A stretch of 64,000 nt of DNA. It comes from Pelodera strongyloides. Lineage: Eukaryota; Nematoda; Chromadorea; Rhabditida; Rhabditidae. Shown here in pieces: positions 32,229 to 44,100 of this stretch (positions are counted from its first letter, which is position 1; every line of letters begins with the position of its first letter). Location: assembly GCA_036852015.1 (NCBI GenBank), contig JAANDG010000040.1, forward strand, positions 248,001 to 312,000, read 5' to 3'. The notes under the pieces are model-generated. The model did no database searches. It was not told the origin of the DNA and saw only the letters and a list, made by a program, of their open reading frames with translations. A program made the translations under genes and the position numbers.

Positions 32229-35200
32229 ATGACCTTGGTCACCAAGCCTTCAGCACCAAAAATGGTGAACGATGCGACTGAATTGGTGGGAAACACCCCA
32301 TTGGTACGTCTGAACAAGATCAGCAAGGATCTACCAGCTAATATTGGTTAGTTACTTTCATTTTCAATTTTTGGATGTGCATCCACATTTTAACCGAATG
32401 TAGAATTTGTTCCAGAACAGAGTCGGTATTTTAACTGAACTTTTCCATCTCGGAATCCCATCTCGGAATTGTCTCGGTCTCCGCCTTTACGTGCTATTTC
32501 TTTACTGTACGACTATTCCGAGATGGAAAATTTCAGTTAAAATACCGACTCAGTTAGCTTATACTTTCATGCGCACTGTAACTACATGTCTTGTATGAGT
32601 ATGAGACCAAACATAGATTGTACGTACTCACATATACAGAGTAAAAATATCGTAATATCGTTATGTATCGTATCGACATAGTTTGCCTGTTAACTAAATC
32701 ACTATTTTGTATAGAGTAGAAATCCTACGTAGATATTCTTTCAGCCGCTAAAGTGGAGTACTTCAACCCGACATGCTCAGTGAAGGATAGGGCTGGGTTG
32801 AATATGATCACACAAGCAGAAAAGAGAGGTGAGTTATGTAAACGAGTGGTTTAAGTCTCATACTAAATAGTCAAATAGTACCAAGGTTAATTAATGTGAG
32901 GAGTACTAGTACTGTAGATTGAACCGGCAGTAATAAAGTGCAATATTATAAAGAACGCCCTTCACTCTTGTACAAGAGTGGCGAATGCCATGATTGTTTG
33001 TTTGTTTGTTTGTTTGTTTGTGAAGGTGTACGTTACCGTTCTTACCTTGGACGACAAATCGCAAAGGTTACGTGCAACGTTGTGTTTCAACGTCGTGCAA
33101 CGATGTGATAAAGATAAAGTCCTAGATATAGTCACAGAACCGGTATTGAAATGGTCTCGTGGTTCGACAAACTTGAAAAAAAGATCAATAAATCAATAGT
33201 TCAGGTATCTTGATCCCTGGCAAATCAGTATTGATCGAATGCACTTCGGGAAATACTGGGATTAGCATGGCGCAGGTGGCGGCAGTCAGAGGATACAAGG
33301 TAAAGTTATTGATTTTTATTATCGATTATTTATTATTGACATTAAACCTCTGTTCACTACCGCGGGTGGGTATTGAACCCGCAACGTTCATGGTGCGCAA
33401 CGGCGCTAGCCACTAGACTACCGATTGACTTTATGAGATCATTTTTGTTTTAATCCGTTATTTTAGACGGTTCTCATCATGCCCGAGACAGCCAGTTTGG
33501 AAAGGGTAGGCTGAATTATACATTTTAGTTCAGTTTTTTATTTTCTTTAAATACCAATTAGAATCATTTTAGGCACCATTTTACCTACCATTTTAGCTAT
33601 AATTTAGCATATACCATTTTATACCTTTTTCCGTTGCAGCGTGCCATGATGCGTGCGTTTGGCGCTGATTTGATACTTTTGGACAAATCTCTCGGAGTTA
33701 CCGACGGAATTGAGAGAGCGTATGCACTAGCAGCACAGATACCCAACGCAGTGGTGCTCAACCAGGTGAGTACTATTTACTACAGATCTTACTGTAAACC
33801 ATATAGGTGGGCCGTACCCGTAGTATATTAGAACATAATCATGTTAGCACTGTAACCGTACAATGTATGCCGTACTGTAGACTCTGATCATACTGCATAT
33901 TAGAAGTGTATATAGTAGGTCGTAGTGTGTAGGAGTTCTGGTTCATACGGTAAATAGAATTGAACATACAATCATACTCATACCGTAGCCTAGACCATGT
34001 GTATTAGAAAGGCTCAACCCTCTTTTATAAATGTCATGGGTTGAGACTACCAATATGGCTTGCGCTCTTTCTGAGTCTAATGAACATTTAAACATTTAAA
34101 CACTTATTTATGCATTACGCCTGCAGCTCATGTATCTGTCTGTGTGAAAGTTGGTGGCATTCTGACAACCTACTGTATCGTGATTCCTAGCTCTAAATTA
34201 ATCTTATTATAAGTAATTTATATTTTAGTTCATTAACGAAGACAATCCTCTGATGCACTACTGTACCACTGGACCAGAAATCTGGCAGCAGACTGAGGGC
34301 AAGGTGAGTGTTCTCTGATCAAGTCAATCAATAAATCAATAATTAGTGTGAATGACGCCATTCCTTGCTCTCACTGGTTATATGTCTGAAAATCCATAAG
34401 AAACTACAAATGGTCATCGTCCAGAGATGTGTCTATGGAAAATTCACAGCTATGGGCTCTGATTATTGATTGGATTTGTTTATTCCATTGATTTTTTTTT
34501 ATTCTTCGTAGCAGTGGGGTTTTTCCTTTTGCAGGTTGCTGCCGTGGTGTTTGGAATCGGAACGGGCGGAACTATGACCGGAGCCGGACGCTTTTTGAAG
34601 GTGATTAGTTGATTTAATTTGATAGATAATTTGTTTGACTTTGTTCTCTTTGGCCGAGAACTAAGCATGATATGTTAGCTGATGCCTTTGCGTTTTAGGC
34701 TTTGCTTTATGTCTTTCTCTCACAATTAAGTATATCGTTTCAACTAGTTTACGTTTAGGAACAAAACAGCGCCATAAAGGTGTATTCGGCCGAACCGTTC
34801 GAATCGTCGGTGATCAACGGACTCCCGAAGGGAAAACATACCATTCAGGGTGGGTACAGTTCGTACCTGCGTTCGCATTTCGAGCGTAACATGAATTCCC
34901 ACAAACAAACCGACACACTTTTGTTTATTTATATGTACATTATTTTTAAGTGTATGTAATATAATTTTTCCAGGAATCGGTGCCGGTCTTGTGCCGGACG
35001 TGTACGATCAATCGATAGTTGAAAAGTGTCTGCGGGTCAAGTCCGAGGATGCCACAGCTATGGCCCTAAGGCTGGCCCGCGAGGAGGGTCTTATGGTGGG
35101 ACTCAGCAGTGGGGCCAATGTATGCGCCGCAGTTCAGGTGTGTTTCGAAACAAGTGAGAAAGGTCGCAGGTTCGGTTCCGCCAACTGTTGGCAGTTTTGC

Positions 35201-35716
35201 TGCAGATGGTGTGACGCCGTACGGTAGCTGTGTGAATTTCTACGAAAATTAGCATATTCTAAATTCAGTTGGCTTCTCTTCCCGAATTCAAGGACAAGTT
35301 GATTGTGACATCATTTGCAGATTTTGGAGAGAGATATTTGTGAGTTCATTTTTGTTTGAAAATATTTAAAGATAATATTTCGTCTATGTTGGATAAGGTG
35401 CATTTTCATTGTACTGAACATGGGTGTCGTTATGGTAGTTCACAATTGGTACCAATAGTTTTGTGGTTTAGGTATAGTCGGCCAAGCTATACTATACAAT
35501 AAGCTAACTCGAAAATTTATTGAGTGTTTGTAGATGTAGGTATAGATTAATACGTACTACGGTAATCGGTTAACTAAGTAATTAGCAAATTATCATTTCT
35601 GTTTCAGGAGTACCATTTTGTATAAGAATATTTTGGATGAAGTTTCCGTGCAAGGACCGACGTCATTTGAACAAGATCTAGCACTTTTGACGGAGAAATT
35701 TGGGGCAAAATGCTAA
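32229..35716 (+). CDS. Cysteine synthase-like (O-acetylserine sulfhydrylase family), 345 aa
   Basis: PLP-dependent beta-replacement enzyme of the CysK/CBS fold, related to nematode CYSL proteins that make cysteine or cyanoalanine or respond to H2S. Eleven exons join in phase: 32229-32346, 32745-32828, 33205-33299, 33467-33505, 33640-33765, 34229-34303, 34535-34600, 34759-34849, 34974-35137, 35269-35339, 35608-35716. The N-terminal motif is [11 protein letters not shown]. The PLP lysine is K53 in CSVKDRAG, the substrate loop is TSGNTGIS (81-88), the phosphate cup is [10 protein letters not shown] (186-195), and [10 protein letters not shown] follows. The FGERYLST C-terminal signature is typical of cysteine synthases. 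No heme-binding or CBS-pair domains are present, so it is not a full CBS. The choice between O-acetylserine sulfhydrylase, cyanoalanine synthase and a sensory role cannot be made from sequence. The Pro usually before TSGNTG is Cys here (C80). Confidence 0.96.
32420..32551. mobile_element. Fold-back element in intron 1 of the cysteine synthase gene
   Basis: GAGTCGGTATTTTAACTGAA and TTCCATCTCGGAAT on the left are mirrored by ATTCCGAGATGGAA and CAGTTAAAATACCGACTC on the right, with an unpaired loop of about 60 bases. Confidence 0.85.
32997..33020. repeat. (TTTG)n microsatellite
   Basis: About six TTTG units in intron 2 of the cysteine synthase gene. Confidence 0.9.
33356..33428 (-). repeat. tRNA-like fragment in a cysteine synthase intron
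   Basis: On the minus strand, TAGTCTAGTGGCTAGCG (A-box-like) and GCGGGTTCAATACCC (B-box and T-arm) are tRNA-spaced. The acceptor-stem ends do not pair well, so it is probably a SINE head or tRNA pseudogene. Confidence 0.5.
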
Positions 35717-36751
35717 TTTTAAATTTTTAGAAAATTTGTTTTTAAATATATGCCAAGTAATTATGTGATTGTCAGAATAGAAAGTGAACTTGTTGATTTT
35801 TATTTTGTAAAGTTTATGCAGAGTAATTCATTATTATATTTAATGAGAACGTAGTCTAAAAATTACGCACACAAAATGATCTTTTTATATGGAAATTGTT
35901 GAAACCGTTTCACTCGGCCAGTTATTGTCTCAATTAATATTAATCGTAAGTATTTATTAATTCGAACTAATAAAGTTAGTGTTTTGTAAAGCATCTCCAC
36001 ACTTGAACGATAGTCACCATATATCAATGTGAAAATGAGCTTCCCAGGGGCCATGTTTTTGTTTACAAATATTTTGTATGCACCTTGTCATTGTGTTTTA
36101 AATAAATATATTTATTAAATACTCGTACGAATCAGTGTTGGAAATTATTTATATTTGTTATTGGTCACATTGATAACTTCTTACAAGGAAAAATTGAACT
36201 GGGGAGATATGCTACAAGACGGAATCACGATATTTAGATCTATCTAGGTATCATACTGTAAAATAGCAGCCGTGTCCTGGCGAACTTGTGTGTGCCGCTT
36301 TATCCCCGCGCACGCTTTGGATGCGCGGCAGAGTCATCGCGCACGAGTTCTACATACACAGCGGTAAGGCGTCAGGGCCACAAAAGATAAGTACCGTAAG
36401 GGGATAGATAGCCTGCGTGATGGGCGTTAGTATGGTGTACACACGCTTGCGCAGTACTCCCATGCGTTCATTGCCAGATTTGATTGACCTACTGAATAAA
36501 CACCAGCCCGCACAGTCTAGTGCGCGCTAAAAATAAAAGTGCTTACATCCTTTTTACTATTATTTTCCATTACGTAATTTGAGCATAAAGGGCGTGAAAA
36601 ATTACGTTTGTTCGTTAAAAACCTCTTCCATTTTATCGTATAGCATATGTCATTCCAGCATTAATTCTTTCTGTTTGTAATTACAGTACACGCGAAGTCA
36701 ATAAATAATTTTCCAATAAATAAATAAATATAATTTCTATAATCTTACAGA

Positions 36752-36806
36752 ATGCTTTCACATCGTAAAAAACATCACACAAAAGAGGAGACCGATGGAA
36801 CAGAAG
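36752..36806 (+). CDS. Possible alternative first exon of the protease gene
   Basis: TCTTACAG, A, then ATG opens an 18-codon basic peptide (MLSHRKKHHTKEETDGTE) ending at G|GTAAGC. Its phase fits the protease exon at 41139 (G plus CT gives Ala), adding a charged cytosolic N-terminus to a 443-residue product. The 4.3 kb gap and the independent ATG right after the 41138 acceptor make this optional. Confidence 0.4.
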
Positions 36807-39800
36807 GTAAGCTCTGTAGTAAATTAAATAGCAGATTTTCTTTGAATTGTACTCATTAGAAAGATTAATTGTAATTTAAAATGATGAGTATGGAAAGCAA
36901 TATAATCTGAAAAAGGAAAAAGAATTGCTAAAAAGAACTTTAGAAACAGGTAAGTGATATCTACTGAAAATGTGTGTGAATAACTAGCAGGCCAGCATTT
37001 ATCATTTAGTATGCGTTTTGCGATACTTCATATCTTACGTATTAACTATAATTAACATACATACGCAGAAAGAAAATGCTTGCTATGCACTCTCAAAATC
37101 AATATTTTTGTTTGCGGAAGCGTTTGCGCGGCGCAAACAAAAACCATACGTGGTCGTATTGGGGTGCGGACTGATGTTGACTAGCATAATTTGTCTAAAT
37201 GGAAACCTTTTAAGTTGTATGGCACGTGGTTTATGACACGCATTGCTGGAAATTTCCCGCCGGCACAGAGCGGAACAAATTCTGCATACAAAGTGGGAAC
37301 ACACTCATTCAACATTTGCATCATATCATGGTGTCAGCAAACGTATTATATTCGCTATGCGACATCGCAAAGAAAATAACTCCCTACTGTAGTCTAAAGA
37401 TGTCCACTGCTTTCCTTAAAAAAAGATGAACGGCGTTAAGGACATTAAGCGAAGCCATTAAGCCATTAGGATACAACAATAGAACGGAGCAATAAAGTGG
37501 TGATTAATGGTCGAATGACGTATTTTGAAATTGACCCCTCTTTAGTGAACAGTTGTCACGGGGTGGATTGATCAAAGTGGCCAACCTCGTGGAGTATTGG
37601 CCTTTTTCTGTTCTATGACCCTAAGTCTTAACGTGTTCGGTCCTTAAGACTAATTAACCTGAAACATTAAGGTGCCCCTAATTACCCTACCGAGTTCGGA
37701 ACGAGGTAATTAAGCCGTTAAGACCAAGTTACGCCTCTGAGCACTTTCTTTTTTCAATGTGTTTGCGTTCGGTATTGAACAAATAACTTTAAATACATGC
37801 TTATATAATCAGCCCCGTCCAGCCTTTTAACTTTTTACTATTATTGTTAACACCTGTTTTCAATACGCTAGTATAACATTATCATACATATTATTCTTTC
37901 TATAAAAGGAAACAAATAGAGGGTGTATTTTTCTTGTAGCTCTTTTTCTATCACTTTTCCAAAAAAGTATCCATTACTCTTTTGCTAAGGGAATACCCCT
38001 TGATAGGATAAATCAACAGTCCGCAACCGCACCCGGCCCGTTTTCCGTTTGCGCTAGTGATTTTCTTCCCAGCGTTCTCAGCCCTCCCGCGCGCACCTTT
38101 GAGAGTGTTAAAATGTGCTAGCCTTTTGGTGCATCCCATTTCGCATATAGACTTTGGTCTTCTTATAAATCTTTAGATTCTGTTATTTATGAAAATAGGT
38201 AAAATACATTATAAATTTTCACTCAATAATTATGAAAAAAAATTTATTGGTTGTTTATTTGGCTGTTTGAGACTCATTTTTATAGCTAATCAAAGGTTTC
38301 AAATTTTCAACATTGTGACTTTATTTTGAAATGTTTGTAAATAAACCTTCGCACCGCATACTAGTTTTTAACCTTACCACCTTACCTATCACTTACGACC
38401 CTTACGGTACGGCGTATCTTAAGTTCTCTTGTTAATTTAATCATTTAATGATTTAATACTTACTGCTAATATAATTACAATTGTTCCGATAATTTGATCC
38501 ATACTACTGTACTAATTGGGTCTAATTGCAAATCCAATCTTTGTTTACTCTCAATTATCTAAACAGACCGTGAGTCGTATATAGCGAGCGTTCTCTCGCT
38601 TCTAATGACCCAATCCATCTCCATATATCTAAAACAAACATGGCCCAGTTAGAGCCCCTGTAAGGTCACAGATAGTCAGCTATTATTGATTAGCTATCCG
38701 TCATCGATCGGGTTATTAATTTTTGTAAAAGTACGTTTTGATTGAAATATTGTTTCTTGATAATTACTATTCGTTTTTATATTCTGTCCATATATAGTAG
38801 TATTATGGCCGTAGGGCCTAGGCGGGGGAAACTTATGCCTTAAACTAATTCATAAGATCCACATATCCATATTTGAAAATACTCATTTTTAAGTATTTTG
38901 GAGAAATATGTATTATGTTGCTTGTTCCTCAAACTCAAAGAGTCCTCGAGGGCATATTGGGGGGAAGATTTTATCGTTATGTGAAAGTTTCATAAAAAAA
39001 CCTGTCCGCGGCTTTACGTTACGGCAACTTTTGCTACTTCCGACGAGAATTTCATTTGTGTGTCTGCGAAAGTTAAAGTTAAAATTTATGAAATTTTATG
39101 TATTATTGTGTTTGTACGTGTTTGCTTTCTATAACGTTGCATAATTGTTGTTCATGCTACGTTGGCTTATGGTGCCCAACATTTTTTCTTATATTCCGAA
39201 ATCCTTTGCCAACGGTGGAAGTAGACATGACATGGTATATGATTTGATTGGAATTTCTTTGACTTTTAGTTGAACCCTGTAATTGTGTACACCAATGTTT
39301 ATTTATTATACTGACTGATCCCGTGATTTCTTAATTTCAATAATGCTAATTACCGTATACCTGGGTCCCTCCTCTATATTATTCTCAATTACCGCAATTC
39401 CGCGTCATAATCTGCCTAATTTCCCCGTAATTGTTTGTGTTTATCTCTTGCTGCCTTCCTGTGGCTGTCAGTTCACTTCTTAGTAAACATCCACGCAGAG
39501 CACGCGTCCGGAACTGGTCCGGCCGTCTCTGGCCCGCTTCTTCCGCTAGCCCGCTACCGCGTCCGTCCGCCAGCCCGCCCCCATTTTATTTTGCAAAAGC
39601 ACCGCATTACGCACACGGCACACGTGCTATTAATCCTTTCAAATGTGCTCGACGCGTTTATATTTTGTCCAAACAATACTAATGCGTTCGACCATATGTT
39701 GAGTAGAGGGCGGATTTTTTCAAATTATTTTTTTTGGCCAAACTGCAAAGTTTATTAGAGAAATCCTGATGGGTTGATGTTAGCTCAACTTTTTCATGTT

Positions 39801-39934
39801 CACAATATCCATATCATTTTATGTACAAAAGTAGCTAGTTCACAATAAATCAATGTAGGCTCGGAAACTGTGTGGATATCCCGTTTTTTTTTTTTGCAAT
39901 TATCCTTCATAATTACTAATCAAATGAGCAATTT

Positions 39935-39995
39935 ACTTATTTATTAAATAACACCAGTGGGGTGTGCATCACAATGAAATGATGAAAAGAGAGTA
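39935..39995. repeat. Dispersed repeat, diverged AAATAACACC copy
   Basis: TTTATTAAATAACACCAGTG and ATGATGAAAAGAGAG match the copies at 19318 and 40563. Confidence 0.55.
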
Positions 39996-40562
39996 GTATA
40001 TGTATAACTTGTCATGTTGTCATTGATTAGGTCCTTGGCTCGTGTGCTTACCTTACTATGTATGTAGCAATTACTCTTTTTTTATTAAATTATTATTTTT
40101 AAGTTCAACTCTTCAATACTTTTCATTGTCACTAATAAATGGACGAATAAAAAGAAACATAAAAAAATTGATGCCTATATTTGGTGATAGGGGAAGCAAG
40201 TAACATTGGCCAAAGAGCAAATTCTAATTTGGTGCCCGTTTCGAGAGTAGACAAGGAATTCAGTGTTACAAAAGATGCACTTTCCCATTGTGCGTAGATA
40301 TGTATGTATGTAAATATGAAAACCGGAACGGTACCACTTTCCTTATTAGCTTGTCATGAGTCATAATACAGTGACAGAGCTATACATGTTGGGCAAGTCA
40401 TACCAAACTAGTAGACGGGTGTTCTTGGGGTTTGCCTATGTTCCGGTGTAGGCCGTAGGTAGAATGCTGGCCCAGAGTTTCAGTATGGATTATGGTAGCT
40501 GTTCTGTGTAACTTTACACTGTTGATAGCCATGCGTTTATTTAAATCATGGATTTCCTTGCA

Positions 40563-40632
40563 TATTTATTTATTTATTTATTAAATAACACCGAGGTGTG
40601 CATCAAATAATATGATGAAGAGAAAGCAATGT
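40563..40632. repeat. Dispersed repeat, TTATTAAATAACACCGAG type
   Basis: Closely matches 19318-19385 over about 60 bases, including GTGCATCAAATAATATGATG. Confidence 0.75.
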
Positions 40633-41130
40633 AGATATAACGAAATCAGTTGTACTGTAGTCGATTAGCAATCGACTACAGTACAGATATTACAGATATT
40701 AGTACGACTACAGATATTTACGTAAACCACACGTACGTAGCTAGCTCCAATCAATGTTTGTTTGTTTATATTGACGTTGAAGCTGCACCCACTAATAGCG
40801 CATACGTTATCTATTCTCAGTGCTCGTGTGCATAATATGTATATGTATCTAAAGAATTTTTTCCGTTTACCTAGACGTTTACACGTGGGAACTCTCTATT
40901 TTAGCTTTAGCTCATATTCGACAATTTTATAATTTCACCGTTCCTTTACCTGTACCTTAACTTATTATTCTGTAACTTCCCGGGTTAATCTACAGTAACA
41001 CTTGGGACCCTTGTTAGTAGGAACTGTTGTGAAGCACCTTCGTCTTACGGAATCCTTTTGATTAAATATGTTTCGATGTATGTGTCAGTAAACTATTTAC
41101 AACTCTTATTAACCTTCATCTATTGTAATT

Positions 41131-41140
41131 ATCTTCAGCT
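41131..41140 (+). promoter_or_regulatory. 3' splice site just before the protease ATG (cis or trans)
   Basis: ATCTTCAG, CT, then ATG. It either accepts a spliced leader or joins the exon at 36752-36806. Confidence 0.5.
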
Positions 41141-44100
41141 ATGTTAAAAACAACGCGGGACCGGCGGGATGACGGTTCTTCATGTATATCCAAACTCTGT
41201 CTTACAATAGTTATTGTGGCGTTGTCATTGATAGGTGAGTAACATAATATTGTCTGTAAGCGAAGACAGCGCCGCGCGCGGCATGTTTGCCAGTCTTTCG
41301 CGAAGTGCTACTTTCAAATATTATCCATGAACCCTCCTATTTCTAACGAAAAAAGTGCAAAGCTAGGCTGTAAAGATGGAATTGGTTGCCGAAAAATGTA
41401 ACATTATCAGTATTTTGTAATTACATAATTAAAATTTCAGGAATTGCCATCGTTGTTTCGGCCGTTCTGATATATATGAACTCGCAAAGGGTACAAGAAG
41501 AAATTAGAGAGAGTAATGATTATCTCAGGAAATTGGTACAAGAAGTTAATGATAATCAAACGTCGACATGGAAGGTGAGTAATAATCAGCTAATTAGAGA
41601 TTCGAAAGTAACTGATTCTTAGCCAACCTCGTTGGAATCTGTTAAAACTTACGTGAATTGTCTAGTGTAGGACTTGACTCTGAGATATCTGATGTGTTTT
41701 CTTTCCTCGTTCTATTTTTTAATATTTTATACAAAGAGCTTAGTTAGTTACACTTTCTCTATTGACTTACATATGTTTTTCGGTCCAATCATGGGATGTA
41801 ACATAACATTTACTACGGACATATAAAAATCTAAGCACCCCCCTATAATCGAAATCTGCACAAAACGTAACGTAACGTAACGGGCGGTACATAGAAAAAT
41901 GCATCTCCGATGTCTCTGATTCATGGCTACGAAATTAGAGCTCAATGAGATAAGCAAACGCGACCACTGAGCAAAAATTCCACAGCGACTCCGCAGCGAG
42001 CTATAAGCGATTAAAGTGAGTTAGAGAACGACTAAAGATCACTGTGACTTCGAAGACGCAGAGTAAGCGGCCAATATCGATCCGTCAATAGGAAAAGGAA
42101 GTCTAAGTTCCGTTTACTTTTAATATTTGGCAAAGTGCCAAAAAAATGAAAATTGCTGATACCGTGGTGTGCACTTCCCTTTCGGGACCCATGAACAATA
42201 TGATATCAAATTCCGAAAAAACTCCACTCGCGCGGTCCATATATGGAAATGTTTCTGGTGATGACGTCATCAAAAACGAAAATCATCGGAATCGATCCGT
42301 TCAAAGTGCTAACATATTCAGTATGAAGAGATAGGTTCAGAAGTGAGATTCATCTTCTCGCTTCAGCAATGATTCAGAATCTATGACGTCAAAAATAAGT
42401 CGACGTGCCAACTTCATCGTAGCACCAAAGTAATGATGCAAATGAAGTTCAATGGTGATGATAGACGCGCATTTGACTTAGACGGGCAACATGCCTTCTG
42501 CTTCAGAATCTATGACGTCAAAAATAAGTCGACGTGCCTAACTTCATCGTAGCGCCAAAGTAATGATGCAAATGAAGTTCAATGCTGATGATAGACGCGC
42601 ATTTGACTTAGACGGGCAACATGCCTTCTGCTTCAGAATCTATGACGTCAAAAATAAGTCGACGTGCAAAGTTCATCGTAGCGCCAAAGTAATGATGCAA
42701 ATGAAGTTCAATGCTGATGATAGACGCGCATTTGACTTAGACGGGCAACATGCCTTCTGCTTCAGAATCTATGACGTCAAAAATAAGTCGACGTGCCAAC
42801 TTCATCGTAGCACCAAAGTAATGATGCAAATGAAGTTCAATGCTGATGATAGACGTGCATTTGACTTAGACGGGCAACATGCCTTCTGCTTCAGAATCTA
42901 TGACGTCAAAAATAAGTCGACGTGCCAACTTCATCGTAGCGCCAAAGTAATGATGCAAATGAAGTTCAATGCTGATGATAGACGCGCATTTGACTTAGAC
43001 GGGCAACATGTCTTCTGCTTCAGAATCTATGACGTCAAAAATAAGTCGACGTGCCAACTTCATCGTAGCGCCAAAGTAATGATGCAAATGAAGTTCAATG
43101 CTGATGATAGACGCGCATTTGACTTAGACGGGCAACATGCCTTCTGCTTCAGAATCTATGACGTCAAAAATAAGTCGACGTGCAAACTTCATCGTAGCGC
43201 CAAAGTAATGATGCAAATGAAGTTCAATGCCGATGATAGACGCGCATTTGACTTAGACGGGCAACATGCCTTCTGCTTCAGAATCTATGACGTCAAAAAT
43301 AAGTCGACGTGCAAACTTCACCGTAGCGACATAGTAATGCTGCAAATCAACTTCAATGATGATGTCAGGCGCGCAATCGACTTAGACGGGCAATACCGCT
43401 TCTGCTTCAGAATCTATGACGTCAAAAATAAGTCGACGTGCAAACTTCGCCGTAGTGATATAGTAATGCTTAAACTAAACTTCAATGATGATCTCAGACG
43501 GGCGTTTGACTCAGAAGGGCAACATGTCTTCTGCTTCAGAAGCTATGACGTCAAAAATAAGTCGACGTGCAAACTTCACCGTATTGATATAGTAATGCTG
43601 CAAATCAACTTCAATGATGATGTCAGACGGCATTCGACTTCAGACGGGCAATACCGTTTCTGCTTCAGAATCTATGACGTCAAAATAAGTCGACGTGCAA
43701 ACTTCATCCGTAGTGATCAGTAATGCTTCAAACTAACTTCAATGATGATCTCAGACGGGCGTTTGACTCAGAAGGGCACATGTCTTCTGCTTCAGAAGCT
43801 ATGACGTCAAAAATAAGTCGACGTGCAAACTTCACCGTATTGATATAGTAATGCTGCAAATCAACTTCAATGATGAATGTCAGACGCGCATTTGACTTCA
43901 GACGGGCAATACCGTTTCTTCTGCTTCAGAATCTATGACGTCAAAAATAAGTCGACGTGCAAACTTCACAGTAGTGACATAGCGATGCTGCAAATCAACT
44001 TCAATGATGATATCAGACGCGCATTCGACTCAGACGGGCAATACCGTTTCTGCTTCAGAATCTATGACATCAAAAATAAGTCGACGTGCAAACTTCACCG

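Larger units (their letters stand above)
35717..41130. other. Spacer between cysteine synthase and protease genes
   Basis: About 5.4 kb of mostly AT-rich sequence. It contains the cysteine synthase 3' UTR (AATAAAG near 35967), a possible 5' exon (36752-36806), a GC-rich islet at 39480-39600, and two copies of the AAATAACACC dispersed repeat (39935-39995, 40563-40632). A palindromic CAGTTGTACTGTAGTCGATTAGCAATCGACTACAGTACAG stem lies near 40646-40685. No other gene could be supported. Confidence 0.5.

Noticed and set aside
33356..33428. A functional tRNA gene
   Set aside because: A and B boxes are present, but the acceptor-stem ends do not pair and the anticodon arm is unconvincing. The same applies to the other tRNA-like fragments.
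42563..43723. A 386-codon open frame as an ordinary protein-coding gene
   Set aside because: It is the minisatellite read in its open frame inside an intron. It lacks a promoter or splice context and is cut by indels further on. Kept as a finding about the array, not as a gene.
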